This document shows, in pieces, positions 1-5,255 of a stretch of DNA of 5,977 nt. Under the pieces are notes generated by a model. It made no database searches and was not told the DNA's origin. It was given only the letters and a program-made list of their open reading frames with translations. The translations under genes were made by a program, and so were the position numbers. This DNA comes from Deltaproteobacteria bacterium (GTDB lineage Bacteria; Desulfobacterota_B; Binatia; UBA9968): assembly GCA_016193385.1 (NCBI GenBank), contig JACPSF010000370.1:1-5977 (forward strand). The letters run 5' to 3'. The number at the start of each line of letters is the position of its first letter. The first letter of the stretch is position 1.

Positions 1-1347
1 AATCTTATAGATCGAGATGCCTATATACAGAAACGCAAGCGCCACGACAATACTGGGCACCGCAACGGTCGCCATCACTACAAGCTCGGCCGGTTTTCTA
101 AGCGCGAACTGGGTCCGGGTGGTGAGCCATGCGATGCACGTGGCTATGCCCACGACGAGCGTCGACACGGCAAGCATCATTGTCAAGCTGTTCGATAATA
201 CCAGCGGTAATTCCTGAAAAGCGGTCCTGTAAGCTTGTAGGCTTACAGAGGTAAGCGCCTCAAGCGAGAAGGGCTGCACGTAGGGTAACAGGGAAACCCA
301 GATCAGCATGAACACCGGAATGACCAGCTCGATCGCCATGTAAACGCTGATGAAGGCCCACGCCAGCACCTTCGCGCGGCGGCTTAAACGGATGGTGGCT
401 TGCTGCCCGCGTTTTCCCGTAACCACAGCATATCGCTCAGCACGATGGATCGACCGGAGGTAGAGAAAGCTGAGCAGGGCCACGACCATGAAAGCGAGCA
501 CACTGAGAGCGGCCGCCTCGCCGTATTGTGGATCGACATCTGTCGGCGGGTGAGTGAGCCAATACAGCCACGTCGAAAAGACGAAGATCCGCACAGGCAG
601 CCCGATCATGCCCGGGTAATCGAACATTTCGATGGCGAGGACGAAGTAGTAAATGGTGGTCGCAAGTAACGCCGGGGCTACCAGGGGAAGCACGATCCGC
701 GTCGTCACAGCCCACTTTCTCACACCGCTCACGAACCCAACCTCCTCCAGGGCTGCGTCAATGGAGCCAAAGGTCGGGACGACCATGAAGAATGCACCGG
801 TGACCATCGCTGCACCCTGAAAGAAGACGATCCAATAGAGCGAGTAGATATTGAAGGGAGGACTCTCGAAGCCAAAGATATCCGTGGCGATCGTGTTCGC
901 GATGCCATTGGATGGGTTAAACATGAAAATGTACGCCATGGCAACGAGAAATCCGGGGACCGCGACCCTTACCGTGAGCAGTGTGAGCAGGAGACCCTTG
1001 CCCGGCAGGTCCGTGCGCGTGTAGAGCCAAGCGAAAGGCACGACGAAAAACCACATCACCGCAACGCTACCAGTGCCTAATAGAAGGGTATTGCGAACGA
1101 CTTCCCAGAAATAACGATTTTGAAAGACGTTTCTAAAGTTGGCGAGACTGAAAGGGCCTGGGGCCAGAAGCATCCCTTCTTTCAAGCTCGCCACTGCGAG
1201 GACAATCAACTGAACCGACATGAGCGCCACTCCGCTCACGATCAGAGCGCCGATTCCCAAAAGAATGGGATCACGCCGGATATTCAGTCGTCGCAGGGAT
1301 CTGATCCGTGTCTTGCCAGGTCCTGTGGCAGTGGCGGCTGTTGCCAT
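1..1347 (-). CDS. Fused two-domain ABC transporter permease, FbpB/AfuB-like (3' end outside window)
   Basis: Inner-membrane permease of an importer of the ferric-iron/thiamine/2-aminoethylphosphonate type. The frame is open for 449 codons from ATG 1347 to the left edge with no stop. An in-frame TGA lies upstream and there is no other start between. A charged N-terminus (residues 11-27, rich in Arg) precedes TM1 at about 28-50. More hydrophobic spans lie near 88-109, 128-146, 170-190, 216-240, 279-297, 328-353, 388-408 and 424-446. The ATPase-contacting EAA loop of the first half is visible: DAALEEVG at 197-204, then IVLP at 218-221. A basic linker with TGKRG (310-314) sits where this family joins its two halves. 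Whole members are about 550 residues, so the second EAA loop and perhaps 100 residues are missing off the left edge. It lies 55 nt after the flavin oxidoreductase gene and should partner the binding protein at 2667-3719. Substrate unknown. Confidence 0.93.
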   Translation of the reverse strand, partial: MATAATATGPGKTRIRSLRRLNIRRDPILLGIGALIVSGVALMSVQLIVLAVASLKEGMLLAPGPFSLANFRNVFQNRYFWEVVRNTLLLGTGSVAVMWFFVVPFAWLYTRTDLPGKGLLLTLLTVRVAVPGFLVAMAYIFMFNPSNGIANTIATDIFGFESPPFNIYSLYWIVFFQGAAMVTGAFFMVVPTFGSIDAALEEVGFVSGVRKWAVTTRIVLPLVAPALLATTIYYFVLAIEMFDYPGMIGLPVRIFVFSTWLYWLTHPPTDVDPQYGEAAALSVLAFMVVALLSFLYLRSIHRAERYAVVTGKRGQQATIRLSRRAKVLAWAFISVYMAIELVIPVFMLIWVSLLPYVQPFSLEALTSVSLQAYRTAFQELPLVLSNSLTMMLAVSTLVVGIATCIAWLTTRTQFALRKPAELVVMATVAVPSIVVALAFLYIGISIYKI

Positions 1348-1350
1348 TGG

Positions 1351-1359
1351 CCTTTCTTT
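1351..1359 (-). promoter_or_regulatory. Probable ribosome binding site of the permease gene
   Basis: The minus strand reads AAAGAAAGG, then CCA, then the ATG. It is purine-rich with an AGG core, but the 3-nt spacer is shorter than usual, so initiation may be modest. Confidence 0.45.
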
Positions 1360-1402
1360 GCAAGTGCGGGAGATCGCGGCAGCCCCTCAAATGTCTGCTG
1401 CC

Positions 1403-2428
1403 TTAAGTTTTTGCAACATGTTCCGAAAAATGGGGCATCACCTTTTTCGCCCAGACTTCCATGACCTTGAAATAGCCCTTCATGGGGGGAGTTACCATGA
1501 TATGACGCACCCCTGTCTCCCCCAGCTTCCTAACGCGTGCTCTGCATTCCTCAGGGGTACCGGCTATCGCAAAACGTTGCAGCAAGTAGTCGGTAACAAG
1601 CTCTGGGTCCACTTCCTGTTCGAGAGATTTTGATACATCGAAGGCTTTCATGAACCTTCTCACCCCATCCAGCTCTTCAGGGGGAACAGTCTCCACGGTG
1701 AAGCGGAAGTTGTGATGCGCCCGGTTGGATAATCGAGCACGAATCAGGTTGCGAGCCAGGGCGCCATCTTCATCTACGCAGATCATCCCCGCAACCGCGA
1801 TGTCAATGTCCGACAAAAGACGCCCGGCTTCTTTTGCCCCCTCGGCTATTCGCTCGCGCGCCCACTGCAAAACCCGCAGGTCAAAGCCAGATCCCAGAAT
1901 AACGCCGTCAGCAAGCTTTCCAGCAACTCGTAACGTGCGAGGGCCTTCGGCGGCAACATAGAGAGGGACCGGAAATTTCCCGGCCCTCAAGGAAAACCTA
2001 AAGTCCGGACCTATTTCTTTATTGCCTCTAGGAACGGGTATGGATCTTCCCTGCACCAGTTCCCGGATATTCCGTAGACCCTCTTCAAACTTTGCTACCG
2101 GACTCGCGGTCAGACCCAACCTATATACCGCATTGTCCCCAGTTCCTATTCCGAGGATGGCTCGACCATTTGAGATTTCATTGAGACCGGCCGCTGAACT
2201 AGCGAGCACGGCGGGGTCACGGGTGACCATGTTGGTTACGCCGCTCGCCAGGCGAATGCGCTTCGTTCGCATAGCACAGGCGGCCACCAATAGGAAACTA
2301 TCTATAGAAATGCTCAGGCCACTAGGGAAAAAAAGCCCTTCGAAACCAAGCTCCTCCGCAGCCTCTGCCCGTTTAAATTCCTCAGAAATGGTTGGCTTAA
2401 GGAGGTTCCCTTGCAGACTAAAGCGCAT
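1403..2428 (-). CDS. LLM-class (luciferase-like) flavin-dependent oxidoreductase
   Basis: A 341-residue TIM-barrel oxidoreductase of the bacterial luciferase / F420-dependent methylene-tetrahydromethanopterin reductase superfamily, predicted cytoplasmic. It is full length for the family. Recognisable blocks are an N-terminal strand (MRFSLQGN), helix AAEELGFEGLFFP (23-35), RIRLASGVTN (57-66), TRDPAVLASSAAGLNEISNGR (69-89), LGIGTGDNA (92-100), the ligand-side strand PLYVAAEGPRTL (155-166) with GKLADGVILG (170-179), and the C-terminal IAGTPEEC (288-295). The family uses reduced FMN or F420; the sequence alone does not settle which, nor whether it is a monooxygenase or a reductase. The start is ATG 2428 because an in-frame TAG lies 30 nt upstream and the family begins at this strand. 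The upstream region has AGAAGG only 2 nt from the ATG and a G6 run 15 nt away, so the ribosome site is ambiguous. It sits between the binding-protein and permease genes of one importer, implying action on the imported compound (inference). Confidence 0.92.
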   Translation of the reverse strand: MRFSLQGNLLKPTISEEFKRAEAAEELGFEGLFFPSGLSISIDSFLLVAACAMRTKRIRLASGVTNMVTRDPAVLASSAAGLNEISNGRAILGIGTGDNAVYRLGLTASPVAKFEEGLRNIRELVQGRSIPVPRGNKEIGPDFRFSLRAGKFPVPLYVAAEGPRTLRVAGKLADGVILGSGFDLRVLQWARERIAEGAKEAGRLLSDIDIAVAGMICVDEDGALARNLIRARLSNRAHHNFRFTVETVPPEELDGVRRFMKAFDVSKSLEQEVDPELVTDYLLQRFAIAGTPEECRARVRKLGETGVRHIMVTPPMKGYFKVMEVWAKKVMPHFSEHVAKT

Positions 2429-2492
2429 GCCCTTCTCGGTTTTCCCCCCTTCGAGCTACACAGAGCGCCCCAAACCAGCTCCGGGCTACGGA

Positions 2493-2496
2493 CTAG
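2493..2496. repeat. Left CTAG target-site duplication copy
   Basis: CTAG directly abutting the left terminal repeat. The same four bases abut the right end at 2667-2670. CTAG is its own reverse complement, so the duplication carries no orientation, and a 4-base match alone is weak; it gains weight from sitting exactly at both repeat boundaries. Confidence 0.65.
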
Positions 2497-2512
2497 CAGG
2501 TTGCTGAAAAAA
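2497..2512 (+). repeat. Left terminal inverted repeat of the MITE-like element
   Basis: CAGGTTGCTGAAAAAA. It matches the inverse of 2651-2666 at 13 of 16 positions; mismatches are at positions 5, 9 and 16. Its A6 becomes the T6 that follows the hairpin on the minus strand. Confidence 0.8.
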
Positions 2513-2574
2513 CCTCCGTTCACCCTTCGACACGCTCAGAGCCTGTCCTGAGCCTGACGAAGGAGCGAACGGAG
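2507..2574 (-). terminator. Long imperfect hairpin plus T6: possible intrinsic terminator or attenuator, REP-like
   Basis: Complementary arms are 2514-2521 with 2567-2574 (CTCCGTTC/GAACGGAG, 8 bp), 2524-2529 with 2558-2563 (CCTTCG/CGAAGG, 6 bp), two pairs at 2531-2532 with 2555-2556, and 2534-2539 with 2548-2553 (GCTCAG/CTGAGC, 6 bp), closing an 8-nt loop at 2540-2547. On the minus strand the stem is followed by GG and then six T's (2512-2507). That is the layout of a rho-independent terminator for transcripts coming from the binding-protein gene. The core CCTTCGACA-GCTCAG resembles palindromes I recall as dispersed repeats in many environmental bacterial genomes (recollection, not a search). 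The stem is long and bulged, so it might protect the upstream mRNA's 3' end rather than fully terminate. Confidence 0.6.
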
Positions 2575-2610
2575 CAAGTCCTGAAAACATTGACGAATTT
2601 CCGTTCTGCT

Positions 2611-2642
2611 GAGGCCCTCGAAGCATGAGGCTCTCGAAGCAT
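2611..2642 (+). repeat. 16-bp tandem direct repeat inside the MITE-like element
   Basis: Two adjacent copies, GAGGCCCTCGAAGCAT (2611-2626) and GAGGCTCTCGAAGCAT (2627-2642), 15 of 16 identical. Each copy contains a short dyad (GAGG-CCTC or GAG-CTC). Confidence 0.8.
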
Positions 2643-2650
2643 GAAAATCA

Positions 2651-2666
2651 CTTTTTCCGCAGCCTG
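2651..2666 (-). repeat. Right terminal inverted repeat of the MITE-like element
   Basis: On the minus strand it reads CAGGCTGCGGAAAAAG, inverted relative to 2497-2512. It begins immediately after the TAG stop of the solute-binding-protein gene. Confidence 0.8.
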
Positions 2667-2670
2667 CTAG
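2667..2670. repeat. Right CTAG target-site duplication copy, containing the upstream gene's stop codon
   Basis: CTAG adjoining the right terminal repeat. Read on the minus strand, its last three bases (2669-2667) are the TAG that ends the solute-binding-protein gene, so the insertion point falls on that stop codon. Confidence 0.65.
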
Positions 2671-3719
2671 AGCTTGAGTATGTTCTTAAAAATATCTGTG
2701 AGGCGTTTACCGTGCTGTATAAACCATTGCGCGTCCACTATCACTACGTCAGTCGTGCCAGGCTTCGGCTTGGTGTACTCCAGTATCTCTTCAGCAGCCT
2801 TTTCTCCCTCCGGTGTGGATGTTAAAAAGTACGCCAGCAACTGGGCTGCAGCGGGATACGGCGCGTTCTTCACAACCACGAGGCCGGCCGGTACCCCGCC
2901 ATGCTTCAGGGGCGCTGTGGCGATCGGTGCCCCTTTCCTTGACAGGTCCGCCACGTCAGACCCGTATCCGACCAAGAACTCGCCGTTGGTCACGCGCTGA
3001 CGGGTGTCCGCGAACGTGGGAACGAGCACTAACTTCTGCTCCTCGACCAGTCGCTTAACGAAGTCGATCGCGGCCTCTTCACCCATCGCTGGCACCAGAA
3101 ATGGAAAGATACTGGGGCTGGCTGGAGCGACGATCCTGCCCTTAAATCTCGGATGGAGCAGATCCTCGAACTTCCTCGGGATATCCGCCTCTTTAACCAG
3201 CTTGGTGTTGTAAATAAACGGCCTGGTGTTCACTTCTATCAGAGGCGCGTTGACATCGCTCAAATATGCCGAGGCCGGGACCCCTAGCGCCTTCCAGTCG
3301 ACGTCATGGACTATCCCATCTTGACGACTCCAAACTACTTGATAACTGTTCATGCAGCACAACAGGTCGACTGGAGGCTTTATGCCGGCTCTGGCTTCTT
3401 CTCTGAGGCGGCTTACGAATTTGACAGTTCCGCCAAGACTAGCCAGGTCAACTTTCATGGGCATCCCAAAGTACGCCTGCAAGGCCTGTGAGAGCCGCGC
3501 TGCCTCATCGGCCGTCCGCTTGGTTGAGGCGGTAAAGAATACGACTTTGCCCTCCGCCTTGGCCTGCCCGATGACCTTTTGCATGGCAGGCGTAAACTTG
3601 GGCTCGGCTTTCCTCTGCTGGCTATAAGCAGGCGACTGAAACGCGGTAAGGGTAAGGCTGACAAAAAACAACAGGTAGGCTAGGCTGATTGCGCGAGGAA
3701 CAAGGATCAAGCTGCTCAT
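2667..3719 (-). CDS. Periplasmic solute-binding protein of an iron-type ABC importer
   Basis: Periplasmic receptor that captures the ligand and delivers it to the permease. It is 350 residues from ATG 3719. That start is chosen because GAAGGGAGG lies 7 nt upstream and the product then begins with a classic signal peptide: Arg9, a hydrophobic core at about 10-27, and probable cleavage after Ala-Tyr-Ser33. The frame extends to GTG 3770, overlapping the hydrolase stop as GTGA, but that would put 17 polar and basic residues before the signal peptide. The mature part shows the type-2 binding-protein pattern: EGKVVFFTAS (56-65), a hinge strand FIYNTKLVKEADIPRKFEDL (168-187), then HPRFKGRI (189-196) and GEFLVGYG (246-253). 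FbpA-type iron binders use two adjacent tyrosines; here the comparable region has a lone Tyr252, so ferric iron is doubtful. A vicinal Cys121-Cys122 pair is unusual. The gene ends at a TAG that coincides with a mobile-element boundary. Ligand unknown. Confidence 0.92.
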   Translation of the reverse strand: MSSLILVPRAISLAYLLFFVSLTLTAFQSPAYSQQRKAEPKFTPAMQKVIGQAKAEGKVVFFTASTKRTADEAARLSQALQAYFGMPMKVDLASLGGTVKFVSRLREEARAGIKPPVDLLCCMNSYQVVWSRQDGIVHDVDWKALGVPASAYLSDVNAPLIEVNTRPFIYNTKLVKEADIPRKFEDLLHPRFKGRIVAPASPSIFPFLVPAMGEEAAIDFVKRLVEEQKLVLVPTFADTRQRVTNGEFLVGYGSDVADLSRKGAPIATAPLKHGGVPAGLVVVKNAPYPAAAQLLAYFLTSTPEGEKAAEEILEYTKPKPGTTDVVIVDAQWFIQHGKRLTDIFKNILKL

Positions 3720-3726
3720 AGTAATG

Positions 3727-3735
3727 CCTCCCTTC
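3727..3735 (-). promoter_or_regulatory. Strong ribosome binding site deciding the binding-protein start
   Basis: The minus strand reads GAAGGGAGG with a 7-nt spacer (CATTACT) to ATG 3719. It is the strongest such site in the window. It supports the 350-residue start over the GTG at 3770, and fits a binding protein needed in excess over its membrane partner. Confidence 0.85.
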
Positions 3736-3766
3736 AATAGTTTTCGTCTACATTTGAGATCAGCGC

Positions 3767-5182
3767 TCACTCCTGGCGGCCAGCGGCCTTTGCTAAGGCC
3801 GCGAATGGCTCGATGACGCCGTTGTGAATATGCGCGATCTGCGCGACATCCAATTTCAGCCTCTGAGTGTTTTCAAACAAGTTCACAGTGAACGGACTGG
3901 ACGACGGCAGCGGTGGCGCGTCTGGCGGCCGAGGATTGAAGGCGTCGGTTTGAATCAGCAGCCTTTCTTTGGGGAGGTACGCCATCAGCATGGCTTCATC
4001 GTGGAGGTTGCCTCGGATGTGGTAGAGCTCCAACGTCCTGGTTCCATCAGTCAAGACGCGCTTGTCTCCGACCCCCTCGATGATCGCCGTTCGATTGGAG
4101 CGCGCGAGGCGGTCCGGATTGAGCTGATGTGGATTCCTGAAGATCTCCTCGTAGTACGGCTTGTTCATTTCATGGGTGATGATGGTGACGCCTTCTGCCA
4201 CGAAGCCGCGAACTCCGCCTGAATGATCGAAGTGATGGTGCGTGTTGACGACGTACCGGATCGGCTTGTTCGGCACCAGTCTCTTCACTTCGGCGATGAC
4301 GGCGTTCGCGCGCGCGTCGTTGCCCGGCGCTTCGATGACGACGAGGTGGTCGTCGAACTCGACGAGGTAGCTGTGACACTGGTCGCCGCCCAGATCCCAG
4401 ACGCCGCCCGCGACCTCTTGCGCCTCCGCTCTGACGGGCGGCACGGGCGCCGGCAGTACGGTTGCGGGAACCTCGAGCGCCGCCGCGGCGGCGCTGTTCG
4501 GCTGCACATTGCTGACCGTCAGGTCCAGCGTGGGATGACCCCCCTGTCGCTGAACGATTCGGGTCGGAAACTTCACACCGGTGAAATCCCTGTAATCAGA
4601 ATAGGTCGTTTCGACCAGCATGTCGCCGAGGACCGTGTTAGGAGTCCGGGTCTCGACGCGTCCCACGAGATTCTGATCGTTGATTGTTCCGCTCACCGTG
4701 TACTTGCCGAGCGCGGTAAACGAAACCGCGTGCACTGTTCTTCCGCCGACGTTTGCTGTTGTGGCCGTTGCATTGTTCGCTGCGGCCGCTTTAAGAAAGC
4801 CGTGCGGCGTCATCCAGATCTGGAGGAGGCCAGTTTCCGGGCGTGCCGTTGCTTGCCGAATTTGTGTCTGTGGGCCAAAAGGGATCGGCCGGATGCCACC
4901 TTGGCCTGTGGCCGGGTTATACGGTCCCGCGCCGCCTCCCCGAGGCGGATCTTCAAGCTCCGTTCGAACGAGCTCCTCCCGCATCATTGGACCGTTGTAG
5001 TTAACGGCGGCGACGTACTTGATGAGGTTGAACCGCGGCCATGGCTTGCCGGGCCCTGGGGCCTGGCCCAACACGAAGGTCGACCCCGTACCGGAGTACT
5101 GAATGGACTGCAGACTCGTCGCGCCCATCGCTCTTGCCGCAGCCTCGATAACAGCTTTGGCATCTTGAACTGATAGACTCAT
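3767..5182 (-). CDS. MBL-fold metallo-hydrolase with an N-terminal accessory domain
   Basis: A 471-residue protein with two parts. Residues 1-230 form an accessory domain of strand-rich character (for example YTVSGTINDQNLVGRVET at 161-178, and DYRDFTGVKFPTRIVQ at 197-211 region). A Pro/Ala-rich linker follows at 231-255. Residues 255-471 are the metallo-beta-lactamase fold. Zinc ligands are recognisable: HxHxDH at H315, H317, D319, H320; H394 in GNLHDEA; D413 in QTDA; and H453 (or H451) in HIHNG. The catalytic site therefore looks intact. The family hydrolyses esters, lactams, thioesters and similar bonds; the substrate here is unknown, and this is not evidence of antibiotic resistance. The start is firm: an in-frame TAA lies just upstream and AAAAGGA is 7 nt from the ATG. 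No signal peptide is visible; the N-terminus is an Ala-rich amphipathic helix. It lies 73 nt after the propeller-like gene and 47 nt before the binding protein, so it is probably cotranscribed with them. Confidence 0.93.
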   Translation of the reverse strand: MSLSVQDAKAVIEAAARAMGATSLQSIQYSGTGSTFVLGQAPGPGKPWPRFNLIKYVAAVNYNGPMMREELVRTELEDPPRGGGAGPYNPATGQGGIRPIPFGPQTQIRQATARPETGLLQIWMTPHGFLKAAAANNATATTANVGGRTVHAVSFTALGKYTVSGTINDQNLVGRVETRTPNTVLGDMLVETTYSDYRDFTGVKFPTRIVQRQGGHPTLDLTVSNVQPNSAAAAALEVPATVLPAPVPPVRAEAQEVAGGVWDLGGDQCHSYLVEFDDHLVVIEAPGNDARANAVIAEVKRLVPNKPIRYVVNTHHHFDHSGGVRGFVAEGVTIITHEMNKPYYEEIFRNPHQLNPDRLARSNRTAIIEGVGDKRVLTDGTRTLELYHIRGNLHDEAMLMAYLPKERLLIQTDAFNPRPPDAPPLPSSSPFTVNLFENTQRLKLDVAQIAHIHNGVIEPFAALAKAAGRQE

Positions 5183-5189
5183 AGGACAT

Positions 5190-5196
5190 TCCTTTT
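5190..5196 (-). promoter_or_regulatory. Ribosome binding site of the MBL-fold hydrolase gene
   Basis: AAAAGGA on the minus strand, 7 nt before ATG 5182. With the in-frame TAA just upstream it fixes the start, and so supports the absence of a signal peptide. Confidence 0.7.
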
Positions 5197-5255
5197 AGAA
5201 GCCAGCCATTGAGAACTCAAAACTGTCCGCCGCAACACTTCGCGTCGCGATCCCT

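Larger units (their letters stand above)
2493..2670. mobile_element. MITE-like non-autonomous insertion element (170 bp) with CTAG flanks
   Basis: The sequence shows a 170-bp non-coding segment (2497-2666) whose ends are inverted copies: CAGGTTGCTGAAAAAA at the left, and CAGGCTGCGGAAAAAG reading in from the right (13 of 16 identical). Both ends are flanked by CTAG (2493-2496, 2667-2670), read as a 4-bp target-site duplication. Inside are a long imperfect hairpin and a 16-bp tandem repeat, with no believable ORF. Small size, terminal inverted repeats, a target duplication and no transposase define a MITE, which is moved in trans by a DDE transposase encoded elsewhere. CTAG fits the YTAR-type 4-bp targets of some IS5-group elements, but the terminal repeat is not one I can assign with confidence. 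Removing the element plus one CTAG restores a 64-nt intergenic gap and keeps the upstream gene's stop codon, which strongly supports an insertion. Confidence 0.8.

Noticed and set aside
437..944. Two short minus-strand frames (437-715 and 729-944)
   Set aside because: They are out-of-frame shadows of the permease. The true frame is open across the whole interval and encodes membrane spans and the EAA loop.
2022..2507. 161-codon plus-strand open frame
   Set aside because: Antisense to the well-supported flavin oxidoreductase gene, with no motifs. Its end runs into the mobile element.
2493..2670. CRISPR repeat or ncRNA gene in the intergenic region
   Set aside because: There are only two tandem 16-bp units with no spacer between them. 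The inverted ends and CTAG flanks explain the region better as an insertion element.
2671..3719. Annotation as a ferric-iron (FbpA) binding protein
   Set aside because: Overall family similarity is present, but the adjacent-tyrosine iron ligands are not seen. Only a general binding-protein call is supported.
4223..5173. 316-codon open frame on the plus strand
   Set aside because: It lies wholly antisense to the MBL hydrolase, which has a complete family signature and zinc motif. The plus-strand product is Arg/Val/Asp-rich with no recognisable motif, as expected of a shadow frame in GC-rich coding DNA.
5209..5220. Small dyad TTGAG-AA-CTCAA upstream of the hydrolase
   Set aside because: Five-base arms with a two-base centre are expected by chance, and no promoter elements or T-run adjoin it. 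It is too weak to call an operator or terminator.
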